The notes beneath the pieces are model-generated. The model did not search any database. It worked only from the letters and a program-made list of their open reading frames with translations, and was not told the DNA's origin. A stretch of DNA of 23,899 bases from DASYUM01 sp036001225 (GTDB lineage: Bacteria > Methylomirabilota > Methylomirabilia > Rokubacteriales > DASRDR01). The number at the start of each line of letters is the position of its first letter. The stretch's first letter is position 1. The DNA lies in contig DASYUM010000181.1 of NCBI GenBank assembly GCA_036001225.1, positions 1-23,899 on the forward strand, in the 5' to 3' direction. Positions 14,775 through 21,850 of the stretch are shown here, piece by piece. The position numbers were made by a program, and so were the translations under genes.

Positions 14775-16112
14775 GTGGACTTCGATCTGCTGGTCATCGG
14801 AGCGGGGACGGCCGGGAGCAACGCGGCCAGGACGGCGGTCGGGCTGGGCGCCCGCACCGCCATCGTCGAGCAGGACGGCTTCGCCGGGACGTGCCTCGGC
14901 ACCGGCTGAATCCCCAAAAAGGTGCTGGTCAGCACCACCGAGCTGGCTTGGCGGGCGCGCCGGGCGGGTCCGCTCGGTCTCCGGACCGCGCAGCGGCTGC
15001 GGCTGGACTGGCCCGCCGTCATCGCGCGGAAGAATCGGCTGGTCGCGAGGTGGGGGAAAGGCAAGGCGGCGCGTCTGGCCCGGCAGGGCATCAAGGTGCT
15101 CCGCGGGCGGGCGACGTTCGTCGGGCCCCACGCGGTGCGGGTCGGTGACCGCCAGGTCACGGCTGAGAAGGTCGTCATCGCCACCGGGTCGTCACCGGCG
15201 AGGCCACCGATCCCGGGAATCGAGTGGGCCATCTCCAGCACCGAGCTCCTCGATCGCCCCACCCGGCCCGGGCGGATGGTGGTGATCGGCGGCGGCTACA
15301 TCGGGCTGGAGTTCGCCTTCATCTTCGCCCGGGCCGGCAGCCGGGTGACCGTTCTCCAGGCCGGGCCCGCCGTGCTGCCGGCCCTCGACGACGAGGTGCG
15401 GGAGGCGCTCCTCGAGATCGCCCGCGGAGCCCGGATCGACGTCCGGACCGGAGTCAAGGTCACTCGGATCACCCGGCGGAGCGTCACGGCCGAGATCAAG
15501 GGCACCGCCCGGAGCTTCGCCGCTGACGCCGTGCTCGTCGCGACCGGACGGCCGGCCAACATCGCCGGGCTCGGGCTGGAGGCGGCCGGGGTCGCGGTGG
15601 AGCGCGGCGCGGTCAAGGTCAACGAGTTCCGCCAGTCCCCGACCGCCGCCCACGTCTACGCGGCGGGCGACGCCAACGGCGAGCACCAGCACACGCCGGT
15701 CGCCTGGTACGAGGGGAAACTGGTCGCCGAGAACGCGCTCCAGGGGAAGGGCCGCGCGGCCGACTTCAGCATCTTCCCGACCGCGGTCTTCACGATTCCG
15801 GCGGTGGCCCAGGTCGGCCTCACCGAGGCCGAGGCACGGCGGCGGGGTCACCGGGTGGCCGTCAGCCGGGCGCCGTTCGCGGACAGCTCGGCGGCCGGTA
15901 TCCGCGACGAGACGGAGGGGCTGGTCAAGGCGGTCTACGAGGAACCGACCGGGCGGCTGCTCGGCGTCCACATCCTGGGTGCCGAGGCCGAGGAGCTGAT
16001 CCACATCGCGGCGGTCGCCATGCGAGGCGGGCTCACCCGCCGCGACCTGGCCGGCATGCACTACGTCTTCCCGACCCTCGGGGGTTCCGTCTTCGACGCG
16101 ATGTGGGACTGA
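14775..16112 (+). CDS. Flavoprotein disulfide reductase (lipoamide dehydrogenase-like) with in-frame TGA, candidate selenoprotein
   Basis: This is an FAD/NAD(P)-dependent class I pyridine nucleotide-disulfide oxidoreductase of 445 residues if TGA at codon 45 is read through. Visible are the FAD-binding VIGAGTAGSNAA (7-18), a redox motif Cys40-L-G-T-G-Sec45 followed by IPKK, ATGSSPARPPIPG, a second nucleotide-binding GGGYIG (172-177), and VYAAGDANG. A dimerisation domain with LGVHILGAEAEELIH follows. Homologues have Cys at position 45, the charge-transfer thiol next to FAD. A hairpin with a GGUC loop follows the TGA. GTG at 14775 has GAGGAGG upstream. Both halves are intact and in the same frame, so decay is limited to one codon if it is not Sec. 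The usual C-terminal His-Glu dyad is replaced by Phe432 and Gly437. Substrate unknown. Confidence 0.85.
14907..14936 (+). promoter_or_regulatory. Candidate bacterial SECIS element with its UGA codon
   Basis: TGA (14907-14909) is followed by 11 nt and then a perfect 6-bp stem, GGTGCT (14921-14926) with AGCACC (14931-14936), around a GGTC loop. The apical loop starts 17 nt after the TGA. In E. coli fdhF, as I recall it, the spacing is the same and the AGGUCU loop also carries the GGU that SelB recognises. The hairpin lies wholly within coding sequence, as bacterial SECIS elements do. Confidence 0.75.
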
Positions 16113-16117
16113 TCGAC

Positions 16118-16152
16118 ACCCCTCGCCCCGCTGGGGAGAGGGTCAGGGTGAG
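16118..16152. repeat. REP-like hairpin repeat (GGGGAGAGGGTCAGGGTGAG type)
   Basis: CCCTC-G-CCCC (16120-16129) pairs with GGGG-A-GAGGG (16133-16142) around GCT with one mismatch, and TCAGGGTGAG follows. This resembles a palindromic element common between genes in many GC-rich bacteria, recognisable by the spurious peptide LTLSPAGRG on its other strand. It lies between two convergent genes. The stop codon of the glycosyltransferase (16143-16145, read on minus) falls inside it. Confidence 0.75.
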
Positions 16153-16895
16153 GCGCCGGGGCCCGCCTCGCGCGCTTTCTTGGCTCGCGCCGACTGCATC
16201 GTCTCCTCGCTCCGGGGCGCGTGGTAGCGGGCGGCGTAGCCGTCGGTCTCGCAGCCGAGGGTGTGGAGAACGAGCAGCCAGGTCACCAGCGCGAGGGTGT
16301 GGCCCCAGTCGGGGGCGAGCAGGCGCCGGCCCGAGGTCTGGACCCGCCGACCCCGCAGCAGCACGGTACGCCCGGCCCGGCGCATCGCCTGGGAGAAGAT
16401 CAGGTCTTCGAACAGCGCGCGCGGCGGAAAGCCCCCGACCTGCTCGAAGACACGGCGGCGGACGAAGATCCCCTGGTCGCCGTAGAAGTTCCCGGTCAGC
16501 CGGCAGCGCAGTCGGTTGATCGCCGAGATCGCGGCGAGCCGGAGGGCGCGCTCGCGGAACTCGAAGTCGAAGGCGCCGCCGACGACGTCGGGGTCGGCGA
16601 GGCTCACCTCGATGGCGGCGACGTAGTTCGGCGGCGGCCACGTGTCGGCGTGGAGGAAGAGGAGCACGTCGCCACGGGCGGCCCGGGCCCCGGCATTCAG
16701 CAGAGCCGCCCGGGTCGCCTCCGAGCCGTGCACGACCCGGGCCCGCCGGGCCGCCAGCGCTGCCGTGTCGTCGACCGAGCCGCCGACCGCCACCACTACC
16801 TCGGCGGCGCCGGGCGGGGTGACCGCGGCCAGCGCGGCAAGGGTGTCGCTGAGGGCGGCGGCCTCGTTGCGGGCCGGAATCACGACGCTGATCAC
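16143..16895 (-). CDS. Family 2 glycosyltransferase, TIGR04283-like
   Basis: This 250-residue GT-A glycosyltransferase is probably cytoplasmic or membrane-associated. It starts with ISVVIPARNEAAAL, the nucleotide-sugar binding strand. It continues with VVAVGGSVDDTAA, RAALLNAGARAARGDVLLFLHADTWPPP (HAD in place of the usual DxD), RCRLTGNFYGDQGIFVRR and a GGFPPRALFEDLIFS acceptor-site block. The GDQGIFVRR and FLHADT patterns match the group named transferase 2, rSAM/selenodomain-associated. That name reflects genome co-occurrence, not a known reaction. GTG at 16895 overlaps the stop of the upstream gene by 4 nt (GTGA), so translation is coupled. The last few residues come from the REP-like repeat. 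Confidence 0.88.
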   Translation of the reverse strand: MISVVIPARNEAAALSDTLAALAAVTPPGAAEVVVAVGGSVDDTAALAARRARVVHGSEATRAALLNAGARAARGDVLLFLHADTWPPPNYVAAIEVSLADPDVVGGAFDFEFRERALRLAAISAINRLRCRLTGNFYGDQGIFVRRRVFEQVGGFPPRALFEDLIFSQAMRRAGRTVLLRGRRVQTSGRRLLAPDWGHTLALVTWLLVLHTLGCETDGYAARYHAPRSEETMQSARAKKAREAGPGASP

Positions 16896-17524
16896 GCGCC
16901 CGGGCGCCGGGCGGCGCCGGTGCGGCGGGCGGCAGCCTCCCGCAGCGCGGCCAGGGCCTGGACGATCCCGCGGCGCTCGAAGAAGCCGGCCAGCGGCTGC
17001 CAGCTCGACGGAATCGAGCCGATGGCGTACACGACCAGCGTGCCGCGCTCGTCGGGCACGAGCCGCCACCAGCCCCAGTTGTCGTCGAAGACGTCGTTGT
17101 CCCGCGTGGTGTCCAGCCGCCAGACGAGCGTGCGCGCCTCGGGATCGATGCGGTAGCGCGTGTGGTAGCTGAAGGTGAACGGGCCGACTTTTCCGTCGGT
17201 CCGGAGAAGCCAGGCGGCCAGACTCTCCTCGAGCACCTCGACGGTCCGGAGACCGGGGAAGATCTCGGGGTAGCGGCGGGGCGCGGTCAGGATCGCCCAG
17301 ATCGGGTCGGGCCCGGTCGGGACCCGGACGAAGGCGACCCCGCCGCGGGCGCCGGGGACGGCGGCGCCGTCGCGCGGCGCGGCGCCGACCCGGTACACGA
17401 CCTCGCCCTGGTTGAGCCGCTGGCGCTCCTCGGCGGTCGGGGTGGGCTCGCCCGCCGGGGCGGCGTGCGCGACCGCGGCCAGCGCGAACAGCCCGAGGAG
17501 GACGCCGCGGCCGATGGGCGGCAT
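16892..17524 (-). CDS. Secreted SRPBCC/START-like protein
   Basis: The 210-residue protein has a signal peptide (GVLLGLFALAAVAHAAPA) and then a domain that looks like the SRPBCC ligand-binding fold. Its parts are a strand-rich start, PIWAILTAPRRYPEIFPGLRTVEVLEE (the helix typical of polyketide-cyclase/START proteins), FSYHTRYRIDPEARTLVWRLD, and a C-terminal long helix (FERRGIVQALAALREAAA). Such proteins bind lipids or hydrophobic ligands; the ligand here is unknown. ATG at 17524 lies 4 nt after the stop of the SagB-like gene, and the 3' end overlaps the glycosyltransferase start. It is therefore part of a tight four-gene operon. Confidence 0.8.
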   Translation of the reverse strand: MPPIGRGVLLGLFALAAVAHAAPAGEPTPTAEERQRLNQGEVVYRVGAAPRDGAAVPGARGGVAFVRVPTGPDPIWAILTAPRRYPEIFPGLRTVEVLEESLAAWLLRTDGKVGPFTFSYHTRYRIDPEARTLVWRLDTTRDNDVFDDNWGWWRLVPDERGTLVVYAIGSIPSSWQPLAGFFERRGIVQALAALREAAARRTGAARRPGA

Positions 17525-17528
17525 CGCG

Positions 17529-19115
17529 CTACGCCTCACCGGGACGCAGGGCCTCGACCGCGCCAGCGGCCTGGCCGAGTCCCCCCGGTCGCCCGCGCCA
17601 CGCGCGCCCGAGCGCGGTGACGAAGATCGCGTCCTTGCCGGCGGCATCCGGCGAAAAGAAGCGCACCACCTCGTCGTCGTAGAAGGTCAGCCCGGAGGCG
17701 CCGAGGCCGAGGGCGTAGGCCGCCAGGTACATGCGTCCGCCGTAGAGCCCGGCCAGGAGGTTCACCGCCCGGTAGCCGCGATCGCCGTATCGGGCGAGCA
17801 CCGCCCCGAGGTCGGCGACGAAGAAGACCACCGCGCTGGCGTCCGCGCCGAGCGCCTGCTCGAGACAGAGATAGCCACCCTCCTGGCGGAACTCCCCGGC
17901 CCGAAGCTGTCGGAGGCCGCGCCGAGCCGAGTCGAAGACGTAGGCCCCGGCCGGGAGACCCTCCACGGCGTGGACGAGGAGGTAGCACTCGACCAGCTCC
18001 GCGCCGCCGCCGAGGTCGAGCGGCAGCTCGCGCACGGCCACGTCCAGAATCCTGGACAGCGCCGAGACGGCGATGGGCTCGCGGCTGAATTGCCGCGTGG
18101 AGCCGCGTCGCAGGATGACGCTCCCCAGGGGCGGCCCCGCCTCGGCCTCGGCGAGGACGAGCGAGTGCGAGACCGGCGCCGCCGGCGATGGCGCCGGGGA
18201 TGGTGGTCGCCCGAGCCACGCGCGCGCAGCAGCGCCGTTCGCGAGCGACGAGCCGGCGTAGGCCTGGCCGATCAGCGGGTAGTCCACCTCCCGGGGCGAC
18301 AGCGGCACCGTGGCCAGCTCGAGAGGCTCGACCGCCGGCGCGGCCGGCGGAGGCGCGGCGCCGGCGCCGAGCGGCACCAGCGCCAGGCCCGCCTCCCGTC
18401 CGGGATCGAGCCCGAGGAGCCGGTTCACCTCCGCGTCGGCGAAGCCGAGCAGCACGCGGGCCGGGACGTTCGCCGCGGCGGCGGTGGCCAGGAGGTTGGC
18501 CAGCAGCGTCCCCGCGTCCCAGAAGAAGTGGCGGTAGGCGCGCGCCTGGTACTTCCAGGTGTTCCGCCAGTAGATGGCCGAGAGCACCAGGCAGGCTGGC
18601 GCCTCGGCCACCCGGGTCGGCTCGCTCGCCAGGTCGCGCAAGACAGCGCGGTAGTCGCCGGCCCGCAGCCGCCGGAGCGCGAAGTCGCCGGGGCTGAAGT
18701 GGTAGACGCCGGGCTCGAGCCCCACCACGGCGCCGGCCACCACGTACACCTCGACTTCGTAGAGCGCGCCGGTGGAGGCAGCGGCGCGGAAATGGACCGT
18801 CTCGCCGCCGCCGTAGACCTTCTTCTTGGTGAGCCCGGCGGCGAAGAACAGGAGCTGGGCGAGCGTCGGGACGTCGAGTCCGGCGGCATCGGAGGATGCC
18901 ACCGCGGCCAGCGCGTCGAGCGCCGCCCGCGTGGGCGCCGCCACCTCGCGAGGGAGCGGCGTCGCCGGCACCGCCGGGTAGACCTTGAAGAGGAAGGGCT
19001 TGTTCTCCCAGTCGAGGAAGTGCGCGCTCTCGCGGACGCTTCGCGAGGAGTGCTTGGTGGCGTCGTGGTAGGCGCGGGCGCCGACCGCCTCGACGCTCTC
19101 GGCCGGCCGCGCCAT
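17529..19115 (-). CDS. SagB/ThcOx-family dehydrogenase with two nitroreductase-like domains
   Basis: This 528-residue protein has two tandem FMN nitroreductase-fold domains. The N-terminal one opens with AYHDATKHS...SVR and LDWENKPFLFKVYP, the usual start of stand-alone SagB-type proteins. It continues with LAQLLFFAAGLTKKK, EVEVYVVAG, GVYHFSPGDFALR and HFFWDAGTLLANLLATAAAANVP. The second (from about residue 300) opens with ILRRGSTRQFS, then YLLVHAVEGLPAGAYVFD, and YRAVNLLAGLYGGRMYLAAYALGLGASGLTFYDDEVVRFF. SagB enzymes oxidise azolines to azoles in TOMM peptides, but no cyclodehydratase or precursor gene is seen here. ATG at 19115 overlaps the stop of the zinc-ribbon gene as TGATG. Catalysis and substrate are open. 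Confidence 0.88.
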   Translation of the reverse strand: MARPAESVEAVGARAYHDATKHSSRSVRESAHFLDWENKPFLFKVYPAVPATPLPREVAAPTRAALDALAAVASSDAAGLDVPTLAQLLFFAAGLTKKKVYGGGETVHFRAAASTGALYEVEVYVVAGAVVGLEPGVYHFSPGDFALRRLRAGDYRAVLRDLASEPTRVAEAPACLVLSAIYWRNTWKYQARAYRHFFWDAGTLLANLLATAAAANVPARVLLGFADAEVNRLLGLDPGREAGLALVPLGAGAAPPPAAPAVEPLELATVPLSPREVDYPLIGQAYAGSSLANGAAARAWLGRPPSPAPSPAAPVSHSLVLAEAEAGPPLGSVILRRGSTRQFSREPIAVSALSRILDVAVRELPLDLGGGAELVECYLLVHAVEGLPAGAYVFDSARRGLRQLRAGEFRQEGGYLCLEQALGADASAVVFFVADLGAVLARYGDRGYRAVNLLAGLYGGRMYLAAYALGLGASGLTFYDDEVVRFFSPDAAGKDAIFVTALGRAWRGRPGGLGQAAGAVEALRPGEA

Positions 19116-19372
19116 CAACGGCGCGGACGCGGGCGAGATTCGGCTGGCGGCCGGCGCCGCGCCGCGGCGGTGGCCGCGGCGGAGGTCTGCCGGAACACGG
19201 TGGCGTCGTGGTCGTCCTTGCCGCCGACCTGCGTTCCGCACTGCTCGCAGACGTAGTCGTAGCGATTCCCGGTCGGCAGGACGAGAAGCAGCTTCTTCCG
19301 TACCGGAACCGCCCGGCGGCAGCGCGGACAGAAGAGGCTGGTAGCTTCGAACTCGCCGTAGGCGTCGGGCAT
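19115..19372 (-). CDS. Small zinc-ribbon protein, first gene of the SagB operon
   Basis: The 85-residue protein has CPRC (19-22) and CEQC pairs flanking a basic beta region (RRAVPVRKKLLLVLPTGNRYDYV), a classic zinc ribbon. A low-complexity Ala/Arg/Pro tail follows (SAAATAAARRRPP). Its stop overlaps the SagB-like start codon (TGATG), so the two are translationally coupled. ATG at 19372 has an AAAGG site at 7 nt and a TACAAT -10 box upstream. It does not look like a TOMM precursor, because it has no Cys/Ser/Thr-rich core after a leader. A regulatory or assembly role is possible but unproven. Confidence 0.75.
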   Translation of the reverse strand: MPDAYGEFEATSLFCPRCRRAVPVRKKLLLVLPTGNRYDYVCEQCGTQVGGKDDHDATVFRQTSAAATAAARRRPPAESRPRPRR

Positions 19373-19390
19373 GACCGGCCTTTCGAGGTC

Positions 19391-19396
19391 ATTGTA
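19391..19396 (-). promoter_or_regulatory. -10 box of the SagB operon
   Basis: TACAAT on the minus strand (19396-19391) lies about 20 nt before the ATG at 19372. It would start the transcript for the four-gene operon. No strong -35 is seen. Confidence 0.45.
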
Positions 19397-19568
19397 GCGC
19401 AAGGCGGCGGGCGGTTCCGGCTTACACGAGGCTTGCAATTCTTGCCGGTCGCCCGCCCGTCCCCGCCACCGAAGCGGGCCGACCACGCCAGGGGGGACCC
19501 GGGCTTGGTTCTTGCTTCCGTCCGGAGTGGGGGGGCCGGCTTGCACGGCCGCTTCCAGCGAGGCTTTC

Positions 19569-20666
19569 ATGGTGAACCTGGCCATCATCGGGTGTGGTGC
19601 GGTCGTCGAGGGGCTCTACCGCGGCGCGCTGCGGAAGCTCGAGCGGCGCGGCACCGTCCGGGTCGTGGCCCTCGTGGATCCGAACCCGGAGCGGGGGGCG
19701 GCCCTCCAGCGCCATTTCCGCGGCGCCCGCGTCTTCGGGACCCCCCCCGAGGCGTTCGCCCAGACGGCGGTAGACCTGACGATCGTCGCGTCGCCGCCGG
19801 GACGGCACGCCGAGCACGCCGTGGAGGCGTTCGAGCACGGCAGCCACGTGCTCTGCGAAAAACCCCTGGCGGACAGCCTGGCTGACGGCGAGCGGATGGT
19901 CGCCGCGGCGCGGCGGGCCCAGCGGGTCCTCGCGGTCGGCATGACCCGGCGATTCTTTCCCTGTGTGGCCGAGGCGCGCCGATTGGTGGCGACCGGGGCG
20001 CTGGGGACCGACCTCCGCTTCGTGTATCGCGAGGGCGACGTCTACGGATGGCCGGTGAGCACGGACGCGGCCTTCCGCCGGGCGACGTCGGGCGGGGGCG
20101 TCCTGATCGACCTGGGGTCCCACGTGCTGGACTTGCTGGCCGCGCTGTTCGGGCCCCCGGCCGTCACCGCGTACGAGGACGACGCGTTGCGGGAGGGCGT
20201 CGAGACGAACTGCCGGGTGACGCTGGCCTTTCCGGGAGCAACCGGGGTCGTCCAGGTCTCCTGGAGTCAGCCGCTGGTGACCGGCCTTCACGTGGTGGGT
20301 ACGGCGGGGGAGCTGAGGCTCGACCCCGGCCGCCTCGATCGCCTGAGCTGGCGGCGGCCGGGCGGGGCGTGGGAGGCGCGCGTCGGTGACACGACCTGGC
20401 CGGCCGATCTGCAGCTTCCGGCCACCCGCCGGGGTACGCCGCGCAGCTATTACGACTGCATCCACTACCAGCTCGTCCAGGTGCTGCGGGCGGCGGTCCA
20501 CGGCGAGCCGGTGCCGGTGAGCGGAGAGGAGGCCTTGCACGTCATGCGGGCGATCGACGACTGCTACCGGCAGGCCCGGCCGCTGCGGCTGCCGTGGCTC
20601 AGTGATTGGGACCAGGTCCGGGCCCAAGCGCTTCACTGGAAGGTGTCGCGATGCGCGGCGGCGTAG
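19569..20666 (+). CDS. Gfo/Idh/MocA family oxidoreductase
   Basis: The 365-residue NAD(P)-dependent sugar (or sugar-nucleotide) oxidoreductase has an N-terminal Rossmann domain, AIIGCGAVVEGLYRGAL (5-21). VVALVDPNPERG and the catalytic CEKPLADS (Glu97-Lys98-Pro99) follow. The C-terminal substrate domain includes GGGVLIDLGSHVLDLL, which holds the conserved Asp and His. The family oxidises or epimerises hydroxyl groups on sugars and inositols. ATG at 19569 follows GCGAGG; the open frame to 19512 is not supported. It overlaps the following SDR gene by 16 nt, and a flippase comes next, so it probably modifies a sugar for a surface polysaccharide. Confidence 0.93.
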   Translation: MVNLAIIGCGAVVEGLYRGALRKLERRGTVRVVALVDPNPERGAALQRHFRGARVFGTPPEAFAQTAVDLTIVASPPGRHAEHAVEAFEHGSHVLCEKPLADSLADGERMVAAARRAQRVLAVGMTRRFFPCVAEARRLVATGALGTDLRFVYREGDVYGWPVSTDAAFRRATSGGGVLIDLGSHVLDLLAALFGPPAVTAYEDDALREGVETNCRVTLAFPGATGVVQVSWSQPLVTGLHVVGTAGELRLDPGRLDRLSWRRPGGAWEARVGDTTWPADLQLPATRRGTPRSYYDCIHYQLVQVLRAAVHGEPVPVSGEEALHVMRAIDDCYRQARPLRLPWLSDWDQVRAQALHWKVSRCAAA

Positions 20667-21820
20667 CGGTTCTCGGCGCCGGCGGCTTCGTCGGCGCGCG
20701 GCTTCTCGAGATGGCGGCCCTCAGCGGCTGGACCGACGTGGTCCCCGTCGTCCGGGCCGTGCGGAGCGTGGCGCGCAACGCCCACCTCGGCTTGCCGCAC
20801 CGGTTCGCCGACGCCGGGCACCGCGAGTCGCTCGAGCGCGTGCTCGCCGGCTGCGACGTCGTGGTGAACCTCACCACGGGGGACCCGGCCGACATCCTCC
20901 GGACCACCGCCACGATCCACGACGCCTGCCGGGCCGCTGGCGTGCGCCTGCTGGTCCACCTCAGCTCCGCCGTGGTCTACGGCCAGGTCGACCGACCGGA
21001 CCTTCCCGACGACGCCCCGCCCCAGCTCGACCACTGGATGCTCTACGCGCGCCAGAAGGGGCTGGCCGAGAACTACCTTCGCGCGCGGATGGCGGACGGT
21101 CGGCTCACCATCGTGGTGCTCCGGCCGGGTCTGGTCTGGGGCCCCCGCTCCCCCTGGGTCCTGGGACCGGCCACCGAGCTGGTGCGCGGGGCGGCATGGC
21201 TGGTCGCCGGCGGCCACGGGGTCTGCAACCTGATCTACGTGGACAACCTGATCCGCGGCCTCGACGCCGTGGTGACGCACCCGGCGCCGCCGGCCGGCTT
21301 CTACCACGTCGCCGACGACGAGACGACGACGTGGCGCGCCTATTACGCCGCGCTCGCCGCCGGCCTCGGCGTGGACTGGGCCGGGGGGGTGCACGAACTC
21401 CCCGGCGACCGCTTCCGGCCGACGCTCGGCGATCGGCTGGAAGTGATCCAGGAGTGGCCGGCCTACAAGCGGCTCAAGAGCCGGCTGTCCGACGAGACCC
21501 GGAAAGCCATCAAGTTCCAGATCGCGCGGCTCCTCGGCCGCGACGGCTCGGCGGCCGCCGGGTTGGGCGGCCCGGTCGTGACCCGGGAGCTCTGGCATCT
21601 CCAGAGCACCCGGCACCGGCTGCCGACCGGGAAGTTCCGGGCCACCTTCGGGTACCAGAACCGGACCTCGTTCGCCGACGCCATGGCCACCAGCGTCGCC
21701 TGGCTCCGCTTCATCGGCCTCGCCGGTCCGGAGCGCGCGGCCTCGGCCGCGGCCGGCCCGGTGGTCGCCGCCGCCCACCCGGCCCCCGTCGCCATCGCAG
21801 AAGCCGTGCGGATGCGCTGA
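20651..21820 (+). CDS. NAD-dependent epimerase/dehydratase (extended SDR)
   Basis: The 389-residue extended short-chain dehydrogenase has a GAGGFVG nucleotide loop (9-15), VHLSSAVVYG with the catalytic serine (105 or 106) and Tyr132-x3-Lys136 (YARQK). VVLRPGLVWGPRSPW and NLIYVDNLIRGLDAV follow, as in UDP-sugar epimerases and dehydratases. The C-terminal 130 residues (from about 260) are longer than in small epimerases and end in a low-complexity Ala/Pro stretch. ATG at 20651 lies within the end of the preceding gene and has AAGGTG upstream. Together with its neighbours it suggests nucleotide-sugar tailoring; the exact sugar cannot be read. Confidence 0.92.
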   Translation: MRGGVAVLGAGGFVGARLLEMAALSGWTDVVPVVRAVRSVARNAHLGLPHRFADAGHRESLERVLAGCDVVVNLTTGDPADILRTTATIHDACRAAGVRLLVHLSSAVVYGQVDRPDLPDDAPPQLDHWMLYARQKGLAENYLRARMADGRLTIVVLRPGLVWGPRSPWVLGPATELVRGAAWLVAGGHGVCNLIYVDNLIRGLDAVVTHPAPPAGFYHVADDETTTWRAYYAALAAGLGVDWAGGVHELPGDRFRPTLGDRLEVIQEWPAYKRLKSRLSDETRKAIKFQIARLLGRDGSAAAGLGGPVVTRELWHLQSTRHRLPTGKFRATFGYQNRTSFADAMATSVAWLRFIGLAGPERAASAAAGPVVAAAHPAPVAIAEAVRMR

Positions 21821-21850
21821 GGCTCCGCCCGCCGCGCCCCCGCCCCCGTC

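Noticed and set aside
14907..14909. Genome-wide reassignment of TGA to an amino acid
   Set aside because: Many intact genes here end with TGA (for example the HAD enzyme, the SDR, the zinc-ribbon gene and the flavoprotein itself), so TGA is a normal stop.
13262..15262. 666-residue minus-strand open frame
   Set aside because: Only its last 115 residues, beginning with a lipoprotein signal, look like protein. The rest is opposite the HAD and flavoprotein genes.
14922..16112. A separate shorter gene starting at GTG 14922, after the TGA
   Set aside because: It would lack the FAD-binding Rossmann motif and the redox cysteine that lie in the same frame just upstream with a good ribosome site. The start also falls inside the SECIS-like stem. 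A truncated, inactive reading remains possible only if the TGA is a real stop.
19115..19372. TOMM precursor peptide for the SagB-like enzyme
   Set aside because: The product is a zinc ribbon with paired CxxC motifs and an Ala/Arg tail, not a leader plus Cys/Ser/Thr-rich core.
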